64,000 nt of DNA. Origin: Senimuribacter intestinalis. GTDB taxonomy: Bacteria; Bacillota; Clostridia; Peptostreptococcales; Anaerovoracaceae. This document shows positions 33,775 through 42,300 of this stretch, piece after piece. The position numbers were made by a program, and so were the translations under genes. The DNA lies in NCBI GenBank assembly GCA_943192975.1, contig CALPCJ010000009.1, positions 67,756 to 131,755 on the forward strand. The letters run 5' to 3'. The stretch's first letter is position 1, and each line of letters opens with the position of its first letter. The notes under the pieces were generated by a model. That model was not told where the DNA came from, searched no databases, and saw only the letters and a program-made list of their open reading frames with translations.

Positions 33775-33816
33775 CGCACACTCCTTCCTGCTTCAATACA
33801 AAAACGTAGGATTATG

Positions 33817-33845
33817 ATTATACCAAGGATAGTGATATCTGTCAA
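33817..33845 (-). promoter_or_regulatory. Sigma-A promoter of the ABC exporter operon
   Basis: On the minus strand TTGACA (33845-33840), 17 bases and TATAAT (33822-33817), with TGG before the -10. Both hexamers are perfect. Confidence 0.85.
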
Positions 33846-34015
33846 TTAAAACTATTCTCGTAAATATCAAGGAACACTGTCACAAATCTTGCCTGCGCCT
33901 TTTCTTCTTCTGTTCCAGAAGTCACCTGCCAGCCATAGGCTTTATATAGCTGATAAGTGAAGCTTGTTAGCGGTGGCAACGAAAATTCATCACGAATTTT
34001 TGCAATACCTGCAAG
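33842..34015 (-). pseudogene. Orphan C-terminal coding fragment
   Basis: A minus-strand frame of about 57 codons reads L-A-G-I-A-K-I-R-D-E-F-S-L-P-P-L, then a Tyr/Trp-rich and Glu-rich protein-like tail, and stops at 33842. The amino-acid composition looks genuine, but no in-frame ATG or GTG with a ribosome site exists, and upstream the frame runs into the tRNA terminator. It is best read as the 3' remnant of a gene next to the tRNA, or a small gene using an unusual start. The family was not recognised. Confidence 0.4.
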
Positions 34016-34027
34016 TACTGTACAGAT

Positions 34028-34053
34028 AAAAAAAACAGACAGCTTTCGCTGTC
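34028..34053 (-). terminator. Terminator of the host tRNA-Arg gene
   Basis: On the minus strand GACAGC-GAAA-GCTGTC followed by TG and eight T. It starts six bases after the CCA end of the tRNA fragment, as expected for the original tRNA transcript. Confidence 0.8.
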
Positions 34054-34058
34054 CATTT

Positions 34059-34106
34059 TGGTGCGCCAGACAGGAATCGAACCTGCGGCCTTCACATTCG
34101 GAGTGT
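34059..34106 (-). other. Prophage attachment site: displaced 3' half of tRNA-Arg(CCG)
   Basis: The minus strand contains the 3' half of a tRNA: anticodon loop CTCCGAA (anticodon CCG, 34103-34097), variable region, T-arm GGTTCGATTCC and acceptor end GGCGCACCA. The 5' half is absent; sequence beyond 34106 is unrelated, and the 5' anticodon-stem strand there pairs imperfectly. This is the footprint of a tyrosine-recombinase element that inserted at the anticodon loop and rebuilt the tRNA at its other end, outside this window. Confidence 0.85.
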
Positions 34107-34261
34107 CAAGCTGTTTGTCTAAATTTCAACGTTTATATGGCTTGGGTGCAACATGGGTGCACGGTCGATGTGAAGGTCCGATAGGTCATAGCCCTGTTTT
34201 TCACGGTTAGATTTTTGCATGAATTCAATATCACGAACAGTATAAATATGATAATTTGTTT

Positions 34262-34834
34262 TTATTTATATTTCTCCCAATACTTAATCAGTGCCCTGGC
34301 GGTCGCCTTGCCGTAAGCCTCTAGCTCTTTCTTCGTGTCAAAGCCTTTCCGGTCGGCCTTGTTATCAATAAAGCCGTATTCCACCAGCACCGGCACGCCT
34401 ACACCTTTGAGGAAGTACAGGTCATTGGTGTACTTAACGCCCCTGGTATTCTGCCCTTCCTTTTTCAGTTCTGCGATAATCAGGTCAGCCAGCGTTTTTC
34501 CGAGGCGGCTCTTTGTCACGGCACCCTTCCATACCCAGACTTCGTCACCGTCGCCGCCGCCGGCATTAAAGTGCCCGTCAACGGACACTACTCTGTAGCC
34601 TTTCGCTTTGTACCTTGCCATGTCGGCAACGTGCGCCGCAAGTGACATGCCGCTACCGTCCTTTTCCGGGTATGCAACTTTGTATGTACGCCCCTTGTGC
34701 GCCAGCAGTTCTTTATAGCAAGCTGCCATCACAACTCTTGCCATGTCAGCTTCTACAAATTTACCACTAACAGCACCGGGGTCGCTGCCGCCGTGCCCTG
34801 CAGATAAGTAAAATAAAATCGGTTTCTTTGCCAT
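34262..34834 (-). CDS. N-acetylmuramoyl-L-alanine amidase (endolysin, Amidase_3)
   Basis: This 190-residue peptidoglycan hydrolase releases phage by cutting the bond between N-acetylmuramate and L-alanine. Zinc ligands are visible as the histidine in S-A-G-H-G-G-S-D-P-G, the glutamate in F-V-E-A-D-M and the histidine in S-V-D-G-H-F-N-A-G-G. The catalytic glutamate falls in V-L-V-E-Y-G-F-I-D-N. No separate cell-wall binding domain is present, so it is a single-domain enzyme. GGAGG lies six bases before ATG at 34834, better than the ATG codon immediately upstream. It is the last phage gene before the attachment site. Confidence 0.9.
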   Translation of the reverse strand: MAKKPILFYLSAGHGGSDPGAVSGKFVEADMARVVMAACYKELLAHKGRTYKVAYPEKDGSGMSLAAHVADMARYKAKGYRVVSVDGHFNAGGGDGDEVWVWKGAVTKSRLGKTLADLIIAELKKEGQNTRGVKYTNDLYFLKGVGVPVLVEYGFIDNKADRKGFDTKKELEAYGKATARALIKYWEKYK

Positions 34835-34882
34835 CATATACCTCCAAATAAAAGCCCTGCGCACGGCAGGGCAAATTGACTA

Positions 34883-34911
34883 TTGCATAATCTCTTTTTT
34901 CGTGGTATATT
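34883..34911 (+). promoter_or_regulatory. Promoter of the antisense antitoxin RNA
   Basis: TTGCAT (34883-34888), 17 bases and TATATT (34906-34911) preceded by TGG (extended -10). It is the only convincing plus-strand promoter inside the prophage part seen here and points at the toxin gene. Confidence 0.7.
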
Positions 34912-34913
34912 GG

Positions 34914-34998
34914 AGTCAAGAGGAAACCGGAAAAAACGGTTAACCATGTTAGCTAAAAATAGCCGCCTAGGTCGCTAAACTATCGGCGGTTATTTTAT
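34914..34998 (+). ncRNA. Putative type I antitoxin RNA
   Basis: An untranslated plus-strand transcript of about 80 bases is predicted from the promoter at 34883-34911 to a terminator formed by GCCGCC (34962-34967) and GGCGGT (34985-34990) with the tail TATTTTATTT. Near its 5' end it has AGTCAAGAGGA (34914-34924) and CGGTTAACC (34937-34945). The converging toxin mRNA has AGTCAAGAGGA and CGGTTGACC at nearly the same spacing. The two RNAs also overlap fully across the terminator. This matches the arrangement of Fst/par-type loci, where repeats and terminator loop start the pairing. Confidence 0.65.
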
Positions 34999-35058
34999 TT
35001 CTTTCACAATTCTGTAAAGAATCAGCAGATAAACTACATCAAATATGTACTCTGTCAT
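34990..35058 (-). CDS. Putative type I toxin, 22-aa hydrophobic peptide
   Basis: A 22-codon frame, M-T-E-Y-I-F-D-V-V-Y-L-L-I-L-Y-R, then a basic tail V-K-E-I-K, is preceded by AAGGAAGGTGATAGC. One hydrophobic helix with a charged C-terminus is the layout of Fst/Ldr-type membrane toxins and small holin-like toxins. Its mRNA should start near 35138 from an extended -10 (TGGTATAAT, 35153-35145). The leader contains a strong hairpin at 35080-35103 (CCAAAAC with GTTTTGG) just before the ribosome site, which could hide it. The stop codon lies within the shared terminator. It sits between endolysin and holin genes. Confidence 0.6.
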   Translation of the reverse strand: MTEYIFDVVYLLILYRIVKEIK

Positions 35059-35144
35059 GCTATCACCTTCCTTGAAATCCAAAACCCCTTTCGAGTTTTG
35101 GGGAAGGTCAACCGCTTTCTTAGTTCGTCCTCTTGACTATATGT

Positions 35145-35153
35145 ATTATACCA
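35145..35153 (-). promoter_or_regulatory. Extended -10 promoter of the toxin mRNA
   Basis: TGGTATAAT on the minus strand, with only a weak -35 (TTATCC at 17 bases). The predicted transcript begins at the first shared repeat, AGTCAAGAGGA (35138-35128). Confidence 0.55.
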
Positions 35154-35179
35154 CGCCTTGTTCCTGCGGATAAGGTTGT

Positions 35180-35374
35180 TTATTTTTCGTCAACTTCCGG
35201 CAGTCCTGCCACGCTGGTAAGCATCGACAGAATTCCGGCTAAAACTGCAGCTGACACCGTTACCTGCCAGCTGACATCTGTTAGTACCACGCTCGTCCCG
35301 ATCATAGCAATAGCTGCCTGCGCCATTGTCTTAATTGCTCTGATTCCTGCTGCTTTAAGCCATTTCTTACTCAT
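35180..35374 (-). CDS. Phage holin, r1t-type
   Basis: This 64-residue membrane protein has two hydrophobic helices (about residues 15-32 and 38-56) joined by a short polar turn, and starts M-S-K-K-W-L-K-A-A-G-I-R-A-I-K-T. The sequence and size match r1t-type holins, which form membrane lesions at the end of infection to let the endolysin reach the wall. AGGAGG precedes ATG at 35374. It lies just upstream of the toxin-antitoxin locus and amidase in the lysis module. Confidence 0.85.
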   Translation of the reverse strand: MSKKWLKAAGIRAIKTMAQAAIAMIGTSVVLTDVSWQVTVSAAVLAGILSMLTSVAGLPEVDEK

Positions 35375-35384
35375 TTTCTACCTC

Positions 35385-35657
35385 CTAATGTTCTTTATGC
35401 TCCATATACTCTATTTCTTTTTTATTTTCATCGATTCGTTTCCAAGCTGTCTTCATATCTCGTTCCAGCACTGCGGTTCGTTCGATGAGATTATTATGCT
35501 TGTCCTGCTTTTCCTCAAGACGCTGGATATCTTTTCTGACTTCAGCTAGCGCCGCATCAACCTTAATGTCCTGCGCTCTTTGCTGTTTACTGGACACTAT
35601 CAGCTGGACAACAATCAATCCTGCTGCGGTAATTGCTGCTGTCATAATTTCTGTCAT
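35385..35657 (-). CDS. Small membrane coiled-coil protein (holin-associated, XhlA-like)
   Basis: This 90-residue protein has one N-terminal hydrophobic helix (residues about 4-22) followed by a charged, heptad-rich coiled coil (about 30-85). This is the architecture of XhlA/hemolysin-like or spanin-like small proteins found beside phage holins. AAGGAGG precedes ATG at 35657. It probably helps membrane disruption or lysis timing, but the family match is by shape rather than clear motif. Confidence 0.6.
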   Translation of the reverse strand: MTEIMTAAITAAGLIVVQLIVSSKQQRAQDIKVDAALAEVRKDIQRLEEKQDKHNNLIERTAVLERDMKTAWKRIDENKKEIEYMEHKEH

Positions 35658-35696
35658 ATGTACCTCCTTGTTTATAGCTATTTAGCCTGCTGGCTA

Positions 35697-35765
35697 CTAT
35701 TTGATTTCTGCGGTAATCGCCACTTCTTCACTTTGTGTATTATCCTTCTGAATAATATATTCCAT
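35697..35765 (-). CDS. Possible 22-aa peptide overlapping the propeller gene
   Basis: A short frame, M-E-Y-I-I-Q-K-D-N-T, then a Glu/Thr-rich end V-A-I-T-A-E-I-K, starts inside the last codons of the propeller gene in another frame. No good ribosome site is present, so translation would depend on coupling. Similar tiny proteins often follow phage fibre genes, but this one was not recognised. It could be a relic of a longer propeller C-terminus lost by frameshift. Confidence 0.3.
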   Translation of the reverse strand: MEYIIQKDNTQSEEVAITAEIK

Positions 35766-36849
35766 CACTGCAATTGGCTACCCAGATTTTATCTCCATAA
35801 CTTACCTTACTACCTTTAGATAAATCACTTAACGTCCATGTTTCTCCGTTCTCTGAATAATAAACTCCTTTTCCTGTTCCTGCTATAAAAATACCATTAT
35901 TACAATTTAAAGAATAAATACTAGTATTAGCTATACCATTACACGAATCCCAGTATGTTCCTGTGTTTGATTTATACATACTGCTACCACCTGGGTTTGA
36001 GCCTGTATTTTTGCCAATTAAAAGTATTCCTCCATCATAATTGGCGTTTGAAAATCTAGCATTTGATTCTTTTATATTGGTTTGACTCCACGAACTTCCA
36101 TTATAAGAATATAGAATTCCTTTAGTGCTCGTATCATTACCAGTATTACTGGCTATTATATAATGACTACTACCCTTCGTAGCGGTAACATAGCAACCCT
36201 CTGTTATGTTACTTTTACTCCAACTTTTTCCATCATTTGAATAGTAAATTCCGGTACTCCAACCGCCAAGAATCCATTTTCCTGTATTACGGCTATAATA
36301 AACACATCCAATTCCATCATTGGTTATATTGCTGGCATTCCATTTTTTACCATCTGTCGAATAATAGATTCCAGTTTTATTATTATAGTTACCACCCATT
36401 ATCCATAAATTATTTGCATAATATACACCAGAATAACTTTTAGAAGTTATATTACTTTGAACCCATGATACTCCATCCGTGGAATAATACAATCCATAAC
36501 TTGGTCTAGTGGCAACCCATACGCCATTCCCATAGCATAAATCAGAAAAGTTCCCGGTAACATTATTCTCGCTCCATGTTTTTCCATCACTAGAAATGAG
36601 GAATCCGCCGCCACTAGATTTTGGAACAACATACATGCCATTTCCGTATACAATTTTATATGAAAAACTGCTTTTATCTATATTACTTTTAGTCCACTTT
36701 CTCCCATTTGGAGCAGGTTCTTTAGAGAGTTTCCATTCGTTGTTTGTCTTGGTATATATGTCTTTTGCTTTTTTCCAGACGCCATCTATTTTTACAAATG
36801 CAGAACTGATATTTCGCCATGAACCATCGACTTTAATTTTTCCATTCAT
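35740..36849 (-). CDS. Seven-repeat beta-propeller-like phage protein, probable receptor binding
   Basis: This 369-residue protein begins with about 45 residues (G-K-I-K-V-D-G-S-W, K-I-D-G-V-W-K-K-A) typical of the start of phage tip proteins. It is followed by seven units built around Y-Y-S-x-D-G-K-x-W-x2-S-N-I, spaced about 40-45 residues apart, and ends with a partial unit I-Y-Y-S-E-G. This suggests a seven-bladed propeller whose last strand closes the ring. AAGGAGG is nine bases before ATG at 36849. The location after the collagen-like fibre points to a tail-tip adhesin. The gene is poorer in GC than its neighbours, suggesting separate acquisition. Confidence 0.65.
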   Translation of the reverse strand: MNGKIKVDGSWRNISSAFVKIDGVWKKAKDIYTKTNNEWKLSKEPAPNGRKWTKSNIDKSSFSYKIVYGNGMYVVPKSSGGGFLISSDGKTWSENNVTGNFSDLCYGNGVWVATRPSYGLYYSTDGVSWVQSNITSKSYSGVYYANNLWIMGGNYNNKTGIYYSTDGKKWNASNITNDGIGCVYYSRNTGKWILGGWSTGIYYSNDGKSWSKSNITEGCYVTATKGSSHYIIASNTGNDTSTKGILYSYNGSSWSQTNIKESNARFSNANYDGGILLIGKNTGSNPGGSSMYKSNTGTYWDSCNGIANTSIYSLNCNNGIFIAGTGKGVYYSENGETWTLSDLSKGSKVSYGDKIWVANCSDGIYYSEG

Positions 36850-36863
36850 GCCTATCATCCTCC

Positions 36864-39251
36864 TTATTCATATTGAATCCAGATATCTCCGTCCTGTCCA
36901 TCTGATACTGTAGGTTCAGCTGTGCTGATTTGAATATTTCTAAAACAAGCCCCATTATTCTGAGTCGATTGTAGATTTTTCATAACGCTATTAGAATAAG
37001 CAACAGATTCATTACTACCAAGCTTTATAGTACTTCCATTTATTTTAATTGTGCTCATCATGTAATCAAGAAGAATATACATGTTTTGCGTGTAACTTCC
37101 CATTAAAGCATTAAACTGTCTTGCTGCTACCGCACTCCCCATTGTGTGGTCATACAATTCAGCACCATTTAAACCTAATGACAATGAACCTCCAGAGTTA
37201 ATACCACCATTCAGGGAATTTGTTTCGATTTTAAAATCGTACTTACCCGAATATATATTAGTTTTTGAACCATCGCCTGTAGGTTCTTCTCCAAAACTAA
37301 TCTTGGCATTGTCTGTTTGGAATTCCAGTATTCCAGTCATAGTATCACCGGATTTCTGAACAAGACCACTGATGTCAGGTGCCGGTACAGCTGCAAATTT
37401 TTCATCCACATACTGCTTATTCGTGTAATTTGCATCATTGTTAAGCTGAGAAACCTTTGTTGGGATATCTGCCGTATTTGCTTTGCCCGTAAGCACAGCA
37501 TTCGTGTTTGCAGGAAGATTTGCCACCTTATTTTTCTCAGCAGTCGTATAGTCATTCGTGGATAATCCTTTTCCGGCTTCTGCGTCAACTTTGTTACCTA
37601 CCATTTCCAGCATTGCATCAAACATTTCACCAAAAAAACCAAGGGATACTGCATCGTTTGGCTCTGAATTATCGCCACCATCAGACATTTTCACAAGCCC
37701 ATACGTCGTTGTCGTTGCATTTGGAACGGACTGCAACGCACTCTGCACCTTTGCTTTATCTGCGTCAGTGTAGTCATTGGTAGATAATCCTTTTCCTGTT
37801 ACTTTATCCACCTTGCCGGAAAGCTCCGCCTCGAACTCAGTCGTTGTCATACCGGCATCGCCTTTATCGCCTTTGTCACCCTTTGGACCTTTCAAACCTG
37901 CAAGTTGCTCAGCAGTGAAATCTCCATAAGTGAACGGGTCGCCTTTGTCGCCCTTAGCACCGGCAACACCCGGTTCACCCTTATCACCAGGCTCACCTTT
38001 ATCGCCTTGTGGACCCCGAAGTGACTCTAATTGCACCGACGTAAAATCAGTATAGGTGAACGGATCTCCTTTGTCACCCTTATCGCCTTTCGCACCCTGC
38101 AAAGGTCCATTATTTACCCAATCCTTGCTCACCATGTCATAAACATAGATATCATAAGGTTCTGCTGTGCCAACACCATAAGCAGCCCCTTCAAATGGTG
38201 TCACCGTCTCCCTAAGTTCTTCAACAGTACCAAAATATCCACTGACTTTAAACCCCAGACCAGTGTCTCCCTTCGGACCTTGCGGTCCCGTTTCACCTTG
38301 AACACCCTGCAATCCCCTATCGCCCTTATCTCCTTTGGGTCCCTGAATACCTTGAAGACCTTGCTCACCTTGCGGCCCTACTGGTCCGACTTCACCTTGA
38401 ATTCCCTGTTCACCCTGGATACCCTGCGGTCCGATTTCGCCCTGATCCCCTTTATCTCCTTTGTCACCTTTGGGCCCAGTAAGACCAATGGGGCCTTGTG
38501 CGCCAGTTTCTCCAGTGTCACCTTTAGGACCGCGCTCACCCTGCAGTCCACGAGGACCAGTTTCTCCACGAACACCTTGGATACCCTGAAGACCTTGCTC
38601 CCCTCGTTCACCCTTTTCGCCACGCTCGCCTTGCGGTCCGACCTCACCAGTTTCACCCTTTGGTCCTCGCAAAAGTTCGAGCTGCTCTGCAGTGAAGTCC
38701 TCATAGACAAACGGCTCACCCTTATCGCCCTTGATGTTTCCAAAGTCAAATTGTTTTCCTGACTTCGTAATAACAATCAAATGGTCGCCATCATCTCGCC
38801 GCACCGTCTCTATAGATTCAGCAAGCGCCTTATCTGCACGATCTGCTGCATTAATCAGCATATCTATTACCTGTTCGTAAACATCCTGTGTCGGCGGTTC
38901 TACAGTCTTGCCCGCCACATATCCATTGCTTACAAGCACTGGAATATCCACAGTACGCAAATCAAAGCGCATCTCATCAGTCGTTACCACGCCCTCATCT
39001 CGCATACCCACAAGCGACAGCACAAATCCGCCCTGCTGCAGTACCTCCCACGGAATCACGCACTGGTCCTCCACAAGGATTCTTTGTTTCTTCACCCCAT
39101 TTCGAGTAAACACAGCAGTCTTGCACAAACCCTCCCAATCAGGAGAAAATGAAAACACCGCATTCAAATAGTTCTTACTGCCTGAGGCGATAATCTTCTT
39201 CTCCAAGCACCGGAGGTGTTGTCCGTTTACCTGAAAATGTATATTCACCAT
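36864..39251 (-). CDS. Collagen-like phage tail fibre
   Basis: This 795-residue protein has an N-terminal region of about 170 residues without repeats that probably docks to the tail. Two stretches of Gly-X-Y collagen-like triplets follow (about residues 175-345 and 390-480), rich in G-P-K-G-D and G-E-Q-G. They are split by a globular insert (G-L-G-F-K-V-S-G-Y-F-G-T-V-E-E-L). The C-terminal third contains repeated G-K-G-L-S-T-N-D-Y-T and a late fibre domain. Tandem F-T-x-E-Q-L-x-x-L-R/K-G-P segments border the collagen blocks. Collagen triplets in phage fibres form trimeric rods. The repeat length could vary by recombination. Confidence 0.85.
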   Translation of the reverse strand: MVNIHFQVNGQHLRCLEKKIIASGSKNYLNAVFSFSPDWEGLCKTAVFTRNGVKKQRILVEDQCVIPWEVLQQGGFVLSLVGMRDEGVVTTDEMRFDLRTVDIPVLVSNGYVAGKTVEPPTQDVYEQVIDMLINAADRADKALAESIETVRRDDGDHLIVITKSGKQFDFGNIKGDKGEPFVYEDFTAEQLELLRGPKGETGEVGPQGERGEKGERGEQGLQGIQGVRGETGPRGLQGERGPKGDTGETGAQGPIGLTGPKGDKGDKGDQGEIGPQGIQGEQGIQGEVGPVGPQGEQGLQGIQGPKGDKGDRGLQGVQGETGPQGPKGDTGLGFKVSGYFGTVEELRETVTPFEGAAYGVGTAEPYDIYVYDMVSKDWVNNGPLQGAKGDKGDKGDPFTYTDFTSVQLESLRGPQGDKGEPGDKGEPGVAGAKGDKGDPFTYGDFTAEQLAGLKGPKGDKGDKGDAGMTTTEFEAELSGKVDKVTGKGLSTNDYTDADKAKVQSALQSVPNATTTTYGLVKMSDGGDNSEPNDAVSLGFFGEMFDAMLEMVGNKVDAEAGKGLSTNDYTTAEKNKVANLPANTNAVLTGKANTADIPTKVSQLNNDANYTNKQYVDEKFAAVPAPDISGLVQKSGDTMTGILEFQTDNAKISFGEEPTGDGSKTNIYSGKYDFKIETNSLNGGINSGGSLSLGLNGAELYDHTMGSAVAARQFNALMGSYTQNMYILLDYMMSTIKINGSTIKLGSNESVAYSNSVMKNLQSTQNNGACFRNIQISTAEPTVSDGQDGDIWIQYE

Positions 39252-39323
39252 ATCGGAATCTCCCTTCGTTTTTCTTTTTCTCTACTATAACGCAAAGGGG
39301 GAGGCTATTTCGCCTCCCGACCT

Positions 39324-42300
39324 TTACGCTTCGCCTCGAATCAGTTTCCCGATTGTATCGTCATATGCCTTTTGAAATGTTGATTTTCGCTTAGCAGATT
39401 GTTCAAGCACCTTTGCCCAGACCTTGTCAAACTTCCAATCATATTTCATACAGTAGCTTCCTATCAGTTTCTTCGCTTCTGCTTCATCCCCCTTATTCAA
39501 AAGGCTTGCAGCCTGTCCAGCAATCACATTCTGCCGCTGCGTCTTCACCGATGAATCCCACTTTTTAGAATCCGCACCGGAACCAAGCATAGCCTGTCTG
39601 ATTTCCTTGGCAGTTTCCGAGTTGCCATTTTCATCTGCTTTCGCATAAACTTTTGCAAACTTAGACCGGTTCCGGCTATCTTTCATATTATACCGGAGCT
39701 GCTTCATAACAAATTCTACTTTCTCCTCAGGAACAAACAGCTTTGCAGTTTCCCTTGCAATAGACTCAACATCACGCCATAAGCTCCCCACAGGAAGTCC
39801 CGTCAAGCTGGCAATTCCGCCTACTGTTTTCTTTAAAGCAAAATATGTTGTTGCCGTATCTGACTTCCAATACTGTAAAGAGTTTACTAAGTCTGCAAAA
39901 CCAGCCATATCCATTCGAGATACGTCATACCCTTGTGCTAAAGATAGAACGTCTCTCACGCCCGGAAGTAACCCTGCAGGATTTGCATTATCAAGAAAAC
40001 CCTGTCCGGCATAAGATAGCCATTTTTCAAAGAATTCCTTATCGTCATCATCTTCACCGCCGCCGCGAAGTGCATCAATCAGTGCAGCCGCTGCACCAGT
40101 CATCGCTGCGGTAACAAGATGCGTTGTCAGAACTCTGGAGCCGCGCTTCACTGCCGCCTTCTTATTTCCTGCATCCCAATCTCTTCTTGCCAAAACATAT
40201 TCAGTTCTCAACATATTCCAGGTCTTTGTCGGCTCAGCCATGAAAGAGGTTGCCGTCTTGCTGAACAAATCGGTCTTTCTCATAATTTGCGAACGGTGAA
40301 ATACCGAGTCAACAACCTGCGTTCTGTCCACTACATAAGAAAATCTTTCACTAACCGCATTCCAGTAAGCCTCACTACCTTCCTTAAGATCTGGTTTTGT
40401 TGCTTCAACCTCTTTCTTCACGGCACGCCAGATAATCGACCAGGTCAAATCATCAGCATTACCATACATATCCATGAACAATTTATCTGCGATATTCTTC
40501 TTGTCCAAAAAGATATCCCGCATATCTCTAGCAACGTCTGTGTTATAAAACCCCCATGACTTCCAGCGTGCAATCGGGCAATGTTCCTGCATCTCCTGTT
40601 TCGCCTCTTTATTCAGCACCGGAAGCGACTTTCCACTTGGCAATGCTGCCAAAAGATACCGCGTATCCATCACCGCATTTGCTCTGAAAAAAGCCGTCGG
40701 CTGTTGTACCAGCACTCGCAGATTGGCGCCAATTTTCGCTTTCTTGTAGTTAGCCACCAGCTTATTAGCCATTTCATGGTCGCGGTTTTTCACATGATTC
40801 TGATTGACATCTTTCATGAACTGCGAAATATAATCAATCGCACTTCTTCCGAAAGCTCGTTGCAAACTCTGATGCACAGACCCAACCTGTTTACCGTCGA
40901 CATTTGCCCTATAGTTATATACTCGTTCAAAGTCTGTAATCGCAGGAACCAGCGCATTGTACATACTCATCGTATTCACATGCTGCGTAAACACGTTGAA
41001 GATATCATCAAGGACAATTGGATTGCCTGCATTGACAACCGTATTCTTCGTGAAGCCCACATTCTTTATCTTTGCAGGATTCGACTTGTTATCAAAGGAC
41101 TCATTTAAGAATGCGTCCGAAGACTTGATTGGAAAATAATTTTTCTCTCTAAACTTTTTGTAACCATACAACTTCATAGAAGTTTCGTTACCCCAATCCG
41201 CACAGGTTTCATTCATGAATTGCTGCAACGCGTCTGCAACTTCCCTCTGCTCTTTCGTCAGCGTACCGATAATATGTTCCACCTCTTCCACAGAAGGCAT
41301 TACATGAGAAGAATCAAGAACCCGCTGGGACCAAGCCTTCGTGATTTTCTGATATTTCTTATCAATAACCGGAATCGGTGCAGATGTCATACCGGAACCA
41401 GCAACAATATGGCTCACCGCCTGTTCACGCTTCATCAGACAATACAGCGACATCACCTGAGATGGAACTAATTCAATAGTTCTACCTCCGACCTCAAACT
41501 TCTGCGTTCTTGCATTGTCATCAATCCAGTCTTTTATATGGTATTGCTTCCTGAGCTTCTCCACGAAATCCATTGCCACCGTTGTATTATTGATGTGGCG
41601 GTCAAGTCCATTACGCATATTCTGATGCAGTGTTTCCATTGTTTTACCCATCAGCATAAAGGCGTCTCTTGGAGTCGTATTCGTCCACTGGAAGAAGTCG
41701 CCCATTGTATGTTTCGTACCTTTTCGGTTCTTATAATGAAATTCTGAAGTTTCATGCATTACCTGCTGCGCATACTCGGAGATATTCTCTTTCAAACCAT
41801 CAGAAAATGTTTTATTTGCAGAGCTTATCGCAAACCGGATATTCTTCACAAGCCTATACACACCGGCAAGCTGTTCTGTCTCAAGGTCTTCAAAACGCTT
41901 GCCTTCCAAAGCCACGCTCAGGTCATCAATCAAAGTTGAAATCTCATCGTCAGCTTCAAGCATGCTGGACTCCTGCGCCATGATTTCTTTATATGCCTTG
42001 TTCAGTGCAGCAAGTTTAATCGTCTTTTTCGACGGACCATTTTTCTCAGCGTACTTATCCTTACGTTTCGTGCCAAAGTCAAAGCTCTCCAGCATCTCAG
42101 CCACAGCTTTTCTGTAATTCTCCGGAATATGCTTCGTTTCAGTCGGACGCAGGAGAGAATCAGACAGCCACTGCGAATATGCTTCAATGCGACTGGTGTA
42201 GTATTTCCTGTCCTTCCTGTCTTTGTTCTTCTCCTTGATTTCACGAATCTTATCTTTATAGAACTGATCCTTCTTTTCAAGGCGCTCATTTGCACGCTTA

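Noticed and set aside
34059..34106. Functional tRNA gene
   Set aside because: Only the 3' half is present; D-arm and 5' acceptor strand are missing, so it is an attachment remnant.
34127..34228. 33-codon frame next to the attachment site (M-Q-K-S-N-R-E-K)
   Set aside because: No ribosome site, no recognised family, and it ends near the tRNA fragment; too weak to list as a gene.
38031..38762. Long plus-strand frame opposite the collagen-like fibre
   Set aside because: The low-complexity Gly-X-Y codons produce an open antisense frame; no ribosome site or sensible protein composition.
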